Assembly: GCF_900114315.1 (NCBI RefSeq)
Contig: NZ_FOSQ01000004.1
Span: 197,725-261,724, forward strand
Length of the DNA stretch: 64,000 nucleotides
Direction: 5' to 3'
Source: Falsiroseomonas stagni DSM 19981
GTDB lineage: Bacteria; Pseudomonadota; Alphaproteobacteria; Acetobacterales; Acetobacteraceae
The notes beneath the pieces were generated by a model. That model had not been told where the DNA came from and searched no databases. It saw only the letters and a list, made by a program, of their open reading frames with translations. This document shows positions 52,388 through 61,982 of the stretch, piece after piece. The translations under genes were made by a program, and so were the position numbers. Each line of letters starts with the position of its first letter. Positions within the stretch are counted from its first letter, which is position 1.

Positions 52388-52411
52388 CAGTGTTCGAAAT
52401 ACCGAACACTG
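52388..52411. promoter_or_regulatory. IclR operator candidate (24-bp palindrome)
   Basis: The perfect inverted repeat CAGTGTTCG-AAATAC-CGAACACTG lies in the 80-base gap between the IclR gene (start 52374) and the lyase gene (start 52455). Arms of nine bases with a six-base spacer fit an IclR dimer site. It sits close to both starts, where it could repress both promoters, including iclR itself. Confidence 0.7.
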
Positions 52412-52454
52412 CGCGGTTGATCAAGCCGCCGATGGGGAAGCGGGAGACAGGGCG

Positions 52455-53351
52455 ATGGGCTTCGCGGCCGCGGATGGGTTGCGCGCCATGATGGCGGCCG
52501 GGCAGGGGGGCCTGCCCGTGCTGGCGCCCGGCGTATGGGATGGGCTGTCGGCGCGGCTCGCCATCCATGCCGGCGCCACGGCGCTGCATGCCAGTGGCGG
52601 GGCCATCGCGCGCGCCGCCGGGCAGCCGGACCTCGGCATCCTGGGCCTGGCGGAGATGGAGGCGCGGATCGGAGAGATCGTCGAAGGCGCCGGCACCGCG
52701 CCGGTCATCGCCGATGCGGATACCGGCTATGGCGGCTTGCTGAACCTGGCCCATGCCGTGCGGCGCTACGCCCGTCTCGGCGTCGCCGCGCTGCATATCG
52801 AGGACCAGCCCTTCCCGAAGCGCTGCGGGCTGTTCGAGGGCGTGACCGTGATCCCGCCGGCCGAGATGCTGGCCCGGCTGCGCGCCGCCCGCGCCGTGGT
52901 GGCGGCGATGGGCGGCGGTCCCCTCATCATCGCGCGCACCGATGCGGTGAAGGCCGAGGGCCTGGACGCCGCCCTGGCCCGCATGCGCGCCTACATGGCC
53001 GAGGGCGCCGACATTGCCTTCATGGAGGGGCTGGAGGACGCCGCCCAGATGCGCGCGGCGGCCGCGGCGCTGCCCGGCGTGCCGCAATTGCTGAACGCCA
53101 GCATGAGCGCCCGGGGCCTGCCGCTGCCACCCGCGGCGCTGCGGGAACTGGGCTTCGCGATCGTCATCTATCCCGGCGATGCGCAGCGCGCGGCCATCGC
53201 TGCCATGGACGCGGCCTTCCGCGCGGTGCTGCGGGCGGGCGACGCGCGCAGCGTGGCGGATCGCCTGGCGCCGGCGTCACTGCGGGATGGGGTGGTCGGG
53301 ACGGCCGCCCTGGCCGATGCCGAGGCGCGCTGGACCGCCGGTCCCGGCTGA
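52455..53351 (+). CDS. isocitrate lyase/PEP mutase-family lyase
   Basis: The 298-residue alpha/beta barrel belongs to the PEP-mutase/methylisocitrate lyase superfamily. Metal-binding motifs are IADADTGYGG (about residues 77-86) and HIEDQPFPKRCG, which holds the active-site Lys-Arg-Cys-Gly of lyases. RTDAVKAEGLD and FMEGLED follow. The presence of the KxCG loop favours C-C lyase over phosphonomutase activity; the residue after it is Leu-Phe, not the usual His. Members cleave methylisocitrate, dimethylmalate or oxaloacetate. Divergence from the IclR/LeuC2 operon suggests cleavage of that pathway's 2-alkylmalate. Confidence 0.88.
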   Translation: MGFAAADGLRAMMAAGQGGLPVLAPGVWDGLSARLAIHAGATALHASGGAIARAAGQPDLGILGLAEMEARIGEIVEGAGTAPVIADADTGYGGLLNLAHAVRRYARLGVAALHIEDQPFPKRCGLFEGVTVIPPAEMLARLRAARAVVAAMGGGPLIIARTDAVKAEGLDAALARMRAYMAEGADIAFMEGLEDAAQMRAAAAALPGVPQLLNASMSARGLPLPPAALRELGFAIVIYPGDAQRAAIAAMDAAFRAVLRAGDARSVADRLAPASLRDGVVGTAALADAEARWTAGPG

Positions 53352-53431
53352 GCCTTCGCGACCCGAGCCTTGGCGACCGGGCCCTGTCCTGTGCGCGGAA
53401 GGGCACGGGACAGGGCGCCCGGATGGGCCCG

Positions 53432-53578
53432 TCAGCCCTGCTCGGGCTCGCCTTCCGGGTTCTTGGCCTTCTGCTCGGCCTCCTTGGCGGCCTGCTTCTT
53501 TTCCAGCTTCTCCCGCGCCTTGGCTTCCTTGGCCTTCTCGCGCTGGGACCGTTCGAAATCGTAGTTCGGCTTGCGCAT
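53432..53578 (-). CDS. small conserved lysine-rich protein
   Basis: The 48-residue protein starts MRKPNYDFERSQREKAKEAK and continues with alternating Lys, Ala and Glu, ending PEGEPEQG. It is predicted to be a single charged helix or coiled coil. Small proteins with the same MRKPNYxFER start are widespread in Alphaproteobacteria, and no function is known to me. The start at 53578 is the family start; a longer frame upstream is unlikely. It stands alone between the lyase gene and a tandem repeat. Confidence 0.8.
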   Translation of the reverse strand: MRKPNYDFERSQREKAKEAKAREKLEKKQAAKEAEQKAKNPEGEPEQG

Positions 53579-53672
53579 GGGCGGCCCTCCGGCTGGTGTG
53601 TCCTTCTCTATGGGGTGTCGGCGGCGAAATGTCGCCTCAAATTCGGGCATGGCAGCCAAACCCGGGGCAGTG

Positions 53673-53788
53673 ATGTCATGCCGCGGCCGCGGCGGGGACG
53701 TCATGCCGCGGCCGCGGCGGGGATGTCAGGCCGCGGCCGCGGCGGGGATGTCAGGCCGCGGCCGCGGCGGGGATGTCAGGCCGCCGGG
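53673..53788. repeat. 25-bp tandem repeat, four full units and a partial fifth
   Basis: Units start at 53673, 53698, 53723 and 53748, each ATGTCAGGCCGCGGCC-like followed by GCGGCGGGG, with single-base changes in units 1 and 2; a truncated fifth unit begins at 53773. Every full unit contains the 12-bp palindrome CCGCGGCCGCGG. The last unit contains the stop codon of the creC-like gene, and on the minus strand each unit repeats that GGCCTGACAT end, so the array appears to have grown by duplication of the gene's tail. Confidence 0.9.
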
Positions 53789-55299
53789 ATCACCAGCCGG
53801 AACCGTGCGCCTGGCCCACCCGGCATCAGGTCGATGCTCCCGCCCGCCGTCGCCATGTGGCTGCGGGCGATGGATAGGCCGAGCCCCGTCCCCCCTCTGT
53901 CCCGCGCCGTGGTGAAGAAGCGCCCGAAGATGCGCCCCGCATTGCCCGGGGAGACGCCGCGCCCGTCATCGCTGACCTCGATCACCACCTGCGCGCCGGC
54001 CCGCCGCCAGGCGATCTGCCCGGTGGCGCCTGGCCCGGCATGGCGGGCGATGTTGTCGGCCAGGTTGCGGATCACCGTCGCCAGGCGCTCCGCCGGGATC
54101 GCGGCGCGCAGCGCCTCTCCCTCCAGCGCTACCGGGGCGGGCATCGGCAGGCCGCGGATCACCGCCGCCACGTCGCAATCCTCCTCCCCCCGCGGCAGCG
54201 GTGCCTCCGCCCGCGCCAGTTCCAGCAGGCCCTTCACCAGCCGATCCAGCCGTCCGACATCCGCGGCCGCCTGGCTGAGGAAGGTGGCGCGCTCCGCCTC
54301 CGTCATCTCCGCCGCATGGTCCGCCAGCAATTCCAGCGCGCCGCGGATGGCGGCGAGCGGCGTCTTGAACTCATGGCTCATCTCGGCGGCGAAGGCGCCG
54401 ATATAGTCCGCACGGTATTCCAGCGTGGTGGCCATGGACTGGATCGCGGCCCACATCTCATCGGCTTCCCGCACCGCGCTGCGCCGCGTGCGGGGCAGCA
54501 GCGTGGCGCGCGCGCCGGCCGCCACGGCGTGGGCCTGCGCGGCCACGGCCTCGATCGGGCGGCTGACGGTATAGGCGATGACCAGCGCCAGCACGCCGGC
54601 GGCCAGCAGCAGCGCCGCCGCCAGCCCCGCCATCTCCCAACGCTTGCCATGCAGCGCCTGGTCGATGCTGGCCGGGGTGCGGGACAGCACCACCACGCCG
54701 ATCACCGCGCCCCCTTCCATCACGGGATGCGCCAGGAACACGCGGAACGGCGCCGCCCGGCTGATGGAGGCCGATCCCACCCCCGGCTGGGGCGGCCGGT
54801 CCCGCAGCACCGCCGCCGGCCACCCCGCCAGCGCCGCCGAAACCTCCGCCCGCCCCGCCAGGGACAGCCCCATCTCCCCGCCCGAGGAGGCGACGACGAT
54901 CCCCGCCGCATCGGTGACGCGCATCCCCGCCAGCGTGATCCGCTGCGCCGCCGCCAGCACCGGCAACAGCGTGGCGCCCGCCGCCAGCGCGCGCGGGTCT
55001 GCCGGCCGGTCCGGCGCCAGCGCGTCCGGCGCCGGCGGCAGCACAGGGTCTTTTGCCAGGTCCAGCACCGCCGCCCGGGGCGCCCAGCCCGGCCCCGGCG
55101 CCGGGGGCGCGCCGCCATGCCAGGCGGCCTCATAGGCCGCGCCGATCACCGCGGCCTGCGCCACCAACTCCGTCTCCGTCTGCCGGACCAGCGCGCTTTC
55201 ATACAGCCGCAGCAGCCACAGCCCGCCCAGCGGCAGCGCCAGCAGCAGCAGATTCGCCGCCAGCAGCACCGTCCGCAGCCGGGGTTTCCGCGGCCTCAT
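53776..55299 (-). CDS. creC: sensor histidine kinase, CreC-like
   Basis: The 507-residue membrane kinase has two transmembrane helices (about residues 11-31 and 224-245) around a periplasmic sensor domain, then HAMP-like, HisKA and HATPase regions. The phosphorylation site is MSHEFKTPL. The ATP-binding boxes are NLADNIARHA (N), SDDGRGVSPG (G1), GRFF (F) and GGTGLGLSIA (G2). It overlaps the response-regulator gene (ATGA) and lies opposite creD, giving the CreBCD set that in enterobacteria responds to carbon source or cell-wall stress. Its 3' end lies in a tandem repeat. Confidence 0.9.
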   Translation of the reverse strand: MRPRKPRLRTVLLAANLLLLALPLGGLWLLRLYESALVRQTETELVAQAAVIGAAYEAAWHGGAPPAPGPGWAPRAAVLDLAKDPVLPPAPDALAPDRPADPRALAAGATLLPVLAAAQRITLAGMRVTDAAGIVVASSGGEMGLSLAGRAEVSAALAGWPAAVLRDRPPQPGVGSASISRAAPFRVFLAHPVMEGGAVIGVVVLSRTPASIDQALHGKRWEMAGLAAALLLAAGVLALVIAYTVSRPIEAVAAQAHAVAAGARATLLPRTRRSAVREADEMWAAIQSMATTLEYRADYIGAFAAEMSHEFKTPLAAIRGALELLADHAAEMTEAERATFLSQAAADVGRLDRLVKGLLELARAEAPLPRGEEDCDVAAVIRGLPMPAPVALEGEALRAAIPAERLATVIRNLADNIARHAGPGATGQIAWRRAGAQVVIEVSDDGRGVSPGNAGRIFGRFFTTARDRGGTGLGLSIARSHMATAGGSIDLMPGGPGARFRLVIPAA

Positions 55300-55976
55300 C
55301 CGCTGAACCGGTAGCCGAGGCCATGCACCGTCCCGATCGGCTCCGCCCCCAGCGCCGCGAATTTCGCGCGGATGTGGCGGATATGGCTGTCGATGGTGCG
55401 GTCGCTGACCACGCGGCGGTCGGGATAGGCCACATCCATCAGCGCATCCCGCGTGAAGACCCGGCCCGGATGCGCCGCCAGGCAGCGCAGCAGGGCGAAT
55501 TCCGTCACCGTCAGCACCACCTCCTCCGCCCCCCAGAAGGCCTGGTGGCTGTCCGGCAGCAGCCGCAGCGCGCCGCGCGCCATCTCCGCCGGTGCCGGTG
55601 CCGGGGAAGGGGCCGCCGCGCGCCGCCGCAGCACGGCGCGCACGCGGGCCACCACCTCCCGCGGGCTGAAGGGCTTCGTGACGTAGTCGTCGCCGCCCAG
55701 TTCCAGGCCGAGGATGCGGTCCACCTCCTCATCCCGCGACGAGAGGAAGATCACCGGCACGTCGGAGGTCCGGCGCAAGCGGCGGCAGACCTCCGTGCCG
55801 TCGATCTCCGGCATGGTCACGTCCAGCACCAGGATATCCGGCGCCTGGTCCGCCACCGCCGCCAGTGCCGCGGCGCCATCCGCGGCTTCCGCCACCGCGA
55901 AGCCTTCCCGTTCCAGCGCGAAGCGCAGGATGTGGCGGATATGCGGGTCGTCATCGACGACCAGGACCTTCGGCAT
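55296..55976 (-). CDS. creB: response regulator, CreB-like (OmpR family)
   Basis: The 226-residue regulator has a receiver domain (acidic pocket VVDDD, phospho-acceptor Asp in ILVLDVTMPEIDG about residue 52, Lys in DDYVTKPFSPRE) and an OmpR-type winged-helix DNA-binding domain (TVTEFALLRCLAAHPGRVFTRDAL ... DSHIRHIRAKF ... GLGYRF). The start is ATG 55976, which cuts off a long spurious upstream frame. It is the partner of the kinase that follows. A direct repeat of TGCAC with six-base spacing lies just upstream, resembling the cre box. Confidence 0.93.
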   Translation of the reverse strand: MPKVLVVDDDPHIRHILRFALEREGFAVAEAADGAAALAAVADQAPDILVLDVTMPEIDGTEVCRRLRRTSDVPVIFLSSRDEEVDRILGLELGGDDYVTKPFSPREVVARVRAVLRRRAAAPSPAPAPAEMARGALRLLPDSHQAFWGAEEVVLTVTEFALLRCLAAHPGRVFTRDALMDVAYPDRRVVSDRTIDSHIRHIRAKFAALGAEPIGTVHGLGYRFSG

Positions 55977-56002
55977 GGGCCTCCTGTCAGGCCACGCGGC
56001 CC

Positions 56003-56018
56003 TGCACCGCATCTGCAC
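56003..56018 (+). promoter_or_regulatory. cre-box-like direct repeat
   Basis: TGCAC-N6-TGCAC lies in the 133-base gap between creB and creD. E. coli CreB binds TTCAC-N6-TTCAC; both half-sites here keep four of five bases and the spacing is exact. Placement before creD, the best-known CreB target, supports the reading. Confidence 0.55.
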
Positions 56019-56109
56019 CAAATCTCCGCGCCCGCTGCAAGCGCCCTCCGTCACCGCTGCACGGGCGCCCGCGATGCTCCGCGCCATTCCTGGAACGGAG
56101 GACACACCC

Positions 56110-57378
56110 ATGGAACCCGACCCCAAGCCCGGCCTGCTCGATCGCCCGACCCCGAAACTCGCCGCCGTCGGCCTGGTGCTGCTGGCGATGCTGGTGCCCC
56201 ACCTGATGATCGGCGGCGTGATCGAGGAACGGGAGGAACGCCACCAATCCGTGCAGCGGGAGATCGGTGCCGGCTGGGGCGGCCCGCAACTGCTGATGGC
56301 CCCGGTCCTCGCCATCCCCTGGTCCGGCGCGCAGGGAAGGAGCGGCCACATCCACCTCCAGCCGGAGCGCCTGGACGCGCAGGTGGAACTCGCCCCCCAG
56401 CTCCGCCGCCGCGGCCTCTACGAGGTGCCGGTCTATACCGCGACGGCACGGCTGGAGGGCCGGTTCAATGCCGCGGGCGCGGTGGTGCTGCAGGAACCCT
56501 CGGCCATCCTGCATTGGGGCGACGCTACCATCGTCGCCGGCAGCCAGGCCATGCGCCTGGCCGGGGAGGTCCCGTCGATGCGCCTCGGCGAGGCATGGTT
56601 GCCCGGGGAGGACGGGCTGCCGCGCTGGGATGACTGCATGCCGTCCCGCGGCATCGCCTGGCGCGCGAATCTGGCGGCGGCGCCTGATGGGGCCATTCCC
56701 TTCGCCGTGACGCTGCCGCTGCGCGGGTCGCAGCGCTTCGGCCTGCTGCCCGGCCCGCAACGCGCCAACCTTTCCATCGCTGCCGCCTGGCCCACGCCGA
56801 GCTTCATCGGCGACGACCTGCCCGAACAGACCAGCGTGGAAGAATGGGGCTTCACCGCCGCCTGGTCCCTGGCCGGGGAGGGTGCGGCCGCCCGCCGCAC
56901 CCTTTGCGGCCGTCACGCCGCGGCGGCGGGTGTGGAGTTGCTGGAGGCCGTGCCGACCTACCGCATGGTCAACCGCGCCTCCAAATACGCCATGCTGTTC
57001 CTGGCGCTGTCCTTCGTGACCTACACGCTGTTCGAACTGCTGGCGGGCTTGCGCATCCACATCGTGCAATACGCCATGCTCGGCTGCTCCGTGGTCATGT
57101 TTCCGCTGCTGCTGCTGGCGATCGGGGAGCCGCTGGGCTTCGCCGCCGCCTATGCCGCCGCGACCCTGCTGGTCATGGCGCAGGCCAGCCTGTTCACCGC
57201 CGCCGTCACGGGCCGGCGTGTCCTGGCCGCGGCCTTCGCCGGCGTGCTCGCGGGCCTTTTCGGCTTCCTCTATGTCGTGCTCAGCCTGGAAGCCTATTCG
57301 CTGCTGGTCGGCACGCTGGCGCTGTTCACCGTGCTGTCGGCGGTCATGGCGCTGACGCGCCGCGTCCGCTGGGGATAG
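56110..57378 (+). CDS. creD: CreD-like inner membrane protein
   Basis: The 422-residue protein has an N-terminal transmembrane helix (about residues 18-38, LAAVGLVLLAMLVPHLMIGG), a large periplasmic region and five or six C-terminal helices starting near YAMLFLALSFVTYTLFELL. Family marks are the IEEREERHQSVQREIGAGWGGPQLL region and RIHIVQYAMLGCSVVMFPLLLLAIGE. ATG 56110 follows CGGAGGA. CreD is the main output of the CreBC system and influences envelope integrity and beta-lactam or colicin tolerance. In this genome it is divergent from creBC rather than cotranscribed. Confidence 0.92.
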   Translation: MEPDPKPGLLDRPTPKLAAVGLVLLAMLVPHLMIGGVIEEREERHQSVQREIGAGWGGPQLLMAPVLAIPWSGAQGRSGHIHLQPERLDAQVELAPQLRRRGLYEVPVYTATARLEGRFNAAGAVVLQEPSAILHWGDATIVAGSQAMRLAGEVPSMRLGEAWLPGEDGLPRWDDCMPSRGIAWRANLAAAPDGAIPFAVTLPLRGSQRFGLLPGPQRANLSIAAAWPTPSFIGDDLPEQTSVEEWGFTAAWSLAGEGAAARRTLCGRHAAAAGVELLEAVPTYRMVNRASKYAMLFLALSFVTYTLFELLAGLRIHIVQYAMLGCSVVMFPLLLLAIGEPLGFAAAYAAATLLVMAQASLFTAAVTGRRVLAAAFAGVLAGLFGFLYVVLSLEAYSLLVGTLALFTVLSAVMALTRRVRWG

Positions 57379-57383
57379 CCCCA

Positions 57384-57403
57384 GACCCTGGCGGTCCAGG
57401 GTC
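57384..57403 (+). terminator. hairpin after creD
   Basis: An 8-bp perfect stem (GACCCTGG, loop CGGT, CCAGGGTC) starts five bases after the creD stop. A second copy of GGACCCTGG follows at 57409-57417, so alternative pairings are possible. It probably ends creD transcription. Confidence 0.55.
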
Positions 57404-57427
57404 CCCCCGGACCCTGGCGAGGGGGTC

Positions 57428-57452
57428 AAAGGGGGAGCAGCGCTCCCCCTTT
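57428..57452. terminator. bidirectional terminator between creD and kdsD
   Basis: A perfect 11-bp stem (AAAGGGGGAGC, loop AGC, GCTCCCCCTTT) lies between two convergent genes, with A/T ends on both sides so that each strand reads a short T-run. Its right end overlaps the kdsD stop codon by one base. Confidence 0.8.
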
Positions 57453-58417
57453 CACACCACCCCCGCCCGCAGCAGGTCATGCAGGTGGATCACGCCGCGC
57501 GGCACGCCATCCACCACCACGAACATGCTGGTGATGCGCCGGTCGTTCATGGTCTTCACCAGGTCGGGCGCCAGCGAATCCGGCGCCGCCACGATCGGGT
57601 TGCGAGTCATCGCCTCCACCGCCGGGCGATCGACGAAGCCCTTGCGGAAGGCGCGGCGGATGTCGCCATCGGTGATGACGCCCAGCAGCCGGCCTTCGCC
57701 ATCCACCACGCCGCCCGTACCGAAGGGCTTCGACGTCATGGTCACGATCGCTTCCGCCAGCGTCGCGCCTTCCGCCACCAGCGGCATGTCCGCATGCATC
57801 AGGTCGGACGCCCGCAGCAATTGCGCGCCGAGCTTGCCGCCGGGGTGGAACACGCGGAAATCCGCCGCCGAGAAGCCCCGCGCCTCCAGCAGCCCCATCG
57901 CGAAGGCATCGCCCATGGCAAGCTGCATGGTGGTGGAGGTGGTGGGCGCCAGGCCGTTCGGGCAGGCTTCCGGCATCCGCGGCAGGATCAGCGGATAATC
58001 CGCCGCCTTGCCGAGCGGGCTGTCCGCGACGGAGGTGATCGCCACCAGCTTCACCCCGAAGCGATGCGCATAGCCGATGATGCTGCCGAGTTCCGGCGCG
58101 GCGCCCGACCAGGACAGGGCCAGGATCACATCCTCCGGCAGGATCATGCCGAGGTCGCCATGGCTGGCTTCCGCCGGATGCACGAAATGCGCGGGCGTGC
58201 CGGTGGAGGCCAGCGTCGCCGCGATCTTGCGGCCGACATGGCCGGACTTGCCCATGCCCGTCACGACGCAGCGCCCGGATTTGCCGAGCATCATGCGCAC
58301 CGCCGCGATCAGCGTATCGCCGAGCGTCCCATCCAGCGCGTCCCGCAGCGCCGCCAGCCCATCGGCTTCCAGCTGCACGGTGCGGCGCAGGCTCTCCCGC
58401 AGATGCGAATCGCTCAC
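57452..58417 (-). CDS. kdsD: D-arabinose 5-phosphate isomerase
   Basis: The 321-residue enzyme interconverts ribulose 5-phosphate and arabinose 5-phosphate, the first step to KDO for lipopolysaccharide. The SIS domain ([53 protein letters not shown]) is followed by two CBS domains ([36 protein letters not shown]). GTG 58417 overlaps the kdsB stop. It ends the kdsA-kdsB-kdsD operon, which runs to the terminator hairpin. Confidence 0.95.
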   Translation of the reverse strand: MSDSHLRESLRRTVQLEADGLAALRDALDGTLGDTLIAAVRMMLGKSGRCVVTGMGKSGHVGRKIAATLASTGTPAHFVHPAEASHGDLGMILPEDVILALSWSGAAPELGSIIGYAHRFGVKLVAITSVADSPLGKAADYPLILPRMPEACPNGLAPTTSTTMQLAMGDAFAMGLLEARGFSAADFRVFHPGGKLGAQLLRASDLMHADMPLVAEGATLAEAIVTMTSKPFGTGGVVDGEGRLLGVITDGDIRRAFRKGFVDRPAVEAMTRNPIVAAPDSLAPDLVKTMNDRRITSMFVVVDGVPRGVIHLHDLLRAGVV

Positions 58418-59169
58418 CGTGCAGCGCCCCCTTGGGCATGACCTTGCGCATGCAACTGCCGCGCGCGGTGCAGGTCGGCCGGCGTATCGACGCCGAGCGG
58501 CACGTCATCGACGGCGACCGCATCGATCCGCATCCCCGCTTCCAGCGCGCGCAGCTGCTCCAGCTTCTCCCGCGTCTCCAGCGGCGAAGGCGGCAGCGCG
58601 ACGAAGCGCGCCAGCGCGCTGCGCCGCCAGGCATAGAGCCCGATATGGTGCCACAGCGGCCCATCGCCCCAGGGGGCGGTGGCGCGGGTGAAATAGAGGC
58701 AGCGGAAGCGCCCCGGCGCCGTCTCGCTGCCCACCATCTTCACCACCTGGCTCGCCGTGCGCTCCTCCTCCCGCTCGATCTTCGCGACCAGCGTGCCGAG
58801 GGCGATGTCGGGATGGTCGATGGCGGCGAAGACGGCGCGGATGGCCTGGGGCGAGATCAGCGGCAGGTCGCCCTGGACATTCACCACCACATCGAAGCGG
58901 CCTTCGGGATCGATGGCCGTGATCGCCTCATGGATGCGGTCGGAGCCGGAGGGATGGTCATCCCGCGTCATCTGCGCGCGGCCGCCCGCGGCGCGGACCA
59001 CGCCGGCGATCTCCTCGCTGTCGGTGGCGACGACGACATCGCCGATGGCGGCGGCGATGGCGCGACGCCAGACATGGACGATCATCGGCTCCCCGCCAAT
59101 GTCCGCCATCGGCTTGCCCGGCAGGCGGCTGGCCGCCATGCGGGCCGGGATCATGACGATGGGTCGCAT
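58414..59169 (-). CDS. kdsB: 3-deoxy-manno-octulosonate cytidylyltransferase (CMP-KDO synthetase)
   Basis: The 251-residue enzyme activates KDO with CTP for lipid A glycosylation. The nucleotide-binding start [46 protein letters not shown] and [10 protein letters not shown] (metal Asp) are diagnostic. ATG 59169 gives the family's normal N-terminus; GTG 59181, which overlaps the kdsA stop, would add four residues. It lies between kdsA and kdsD, so three of the four KDO-synthesis genes are together; the phosphatase KdsC is not seen. Confidence 0.96.
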   Translation of the reverse strand: MRPIVMIPARMAASRLPGKPMADIGGEPMIVHVWRRAIAAAIGDVVVATDSEEIAGVVRAAGGRAQMTRDDHPSGSDRIHEAITAIDPEGRFDVVVNVQGDLPLISPQAIRAVFAAIDHPDIALGTLVAKIEREEERTASQVVKMVGSETAPGRFRCLYFTRATAPWGDGPLWHHIGLYAWRRSALARFVALPPSPLETREKLEQLRALEAGMRIDAVAVDDVPLGVDTPADLHRARQLHAQGHAQGGAAR

Positions 59170-59177
59170 GGCGTGCG

Positions 59178-60008
59178 TCACCGGAAGGACTTCACCAGGC
59201 TGTCGATCGCCATCAGGCGTCCGATCAGCGCCTCGAACTGGTCGAGTGGCACCATGTTGGGCCCGTCGGAGGGCGCGCGGTCGGGGTCCTCATGCGTCTC
59301 GATGAACACGGCGGCGACGCCGACGGCCACCGCGGCGCGGGCCAGCGTCTCCACGAATTCGCGCTGGCCGCCGGAGGAGGTGCCCTGGCCGCCGGGCTGC
59401 TGTACGGAATGGGTGGCGTCGAACACGACCGGCAGGCCGGTGTCCCGCGCCATGATCGGCAGCGACCGCATGTCGCTGACCAGCGTGTTGTAGCCGAAGC
59501 TGGCGCCGCGTTCGGTCAGCAGCACATTCGGGTTGCCCGCGCCCGTCACCTTGGCCGCGGCATTCTTCATGTCCCAGGGCGCCAGGAACTGGCCCTTCTT
59601 GATGTTCACCACGCGCCCGGTGGCGGCGGCGGCCAGCAGCAGGTCCGTCTGGCGGCAGAGGAAGGCGGGGATCTGGATGACATCCACCGCCTCGGCCACC
59701 GGCGCGCATTGCGCGGCCTCATGCACATCGGTCAGCGTCGGCAGGCCGAGGCTCTCCCGGATCTCGGCGAAGACCTCCAGCGCGGTTGCCATGCCGATGC
59801 CGCGCGCGGCGCTGGCGGAGGTCCGGTTCGCCTTGTCGTAGCTGGTCTTGTAGACCAGCCCGATGCCGAGCCGCCCGCAGATCTCCTTCAGGCGGGACGC
59901 GGTCTCCAGCGCATGGGCGCGGCTTTCCATCTGGCAGGGGCCGGCGATCAGGGCCAGGGGCAGGTGGTTGCCGAGCGTGACGGGGCCGATCGCGACGGAG
60001 GCTGACAC
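59178..60008 (-). CDS. kdsA: 3-deoxy-D-manno-octulosonate 8-phosphate synthase
   Basis: The 276-residue aldolase-type barrel condenses PEP with arabinose 5-phosphate. [57 protein letters not shown] and [12 protein letters not shown] are characteristic. The cysteine in GPCQMES (C25) is the metal ligand of class II, metal-dependent enzymes; E. coli KdsA has asparagine there. The start is GTG 60008. It heads the kds operon, upstream of which lies a histidine kinase in the same orientation. Confidence 0.96.
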   Translation of the reverse strand: MSASVAIGPVTLGNHLPLALIAGPCQMESRAHALETASRLKEICGRLGIGLVYKTSYDKANRTSASAARGIGMATALEVFAEIRESLGLPTLTDVHEAAQCAPVAEAVDVIQIPAFLCRQTDLLLAAAATGRVVNIKKGQFLAPWDMKNAAAKVTGAGNPNVLLTERGASFGYNTLVSDMRSLPIMARDTGLPVVFDATHSVQQPGGQGTSSGGQREFVETLARAAVAVGVAAVFIETHEDPDRAPSDGPNMVPLDQFEALIGRLMAIDSLVKSFR

Positions 60009-60114
60009 CGGGGCGGGATCCTTGTCCGGGGGAGGGGGAAGGGCGGCAGCGGGGCTTACAGCACGGGGCGGGTGGCGCCAAGCAAACCGGCAGGCGCACC
60101 CACCCGGGGGGGGC

Positions 60115-61827
<1,713 letters not shown>

Positions 61828-61982
61828 CCCTCGGGGCTCCGGCGGTGCTCCGCGCGCGGCCTGGTTCTCATCACCCGATTGTGCCGCGCGGCGCGCCCCC
61901 GCGCCAGGACTGCCCCGCCAGCCCGCAAGCCTGTCCAGGTCCCCGCCTGTCCAGGGCCCTGCCTGCCTGCTAGACGCCGCTG

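Noticed and set aside
53673-53788. possible CRISPR array
   Set aside because: Units are contiguous with no spacers and no cas genes are near; it is a simple tandem repeat.
60009-60114. terminator hairpin between the orphan kinase and kdsA
   Set aside because: Approximate GGGTGGCGCC and GGCGCACCCACCC arms exist but pair imperfectly with a long loop, too weak to list as a feature.
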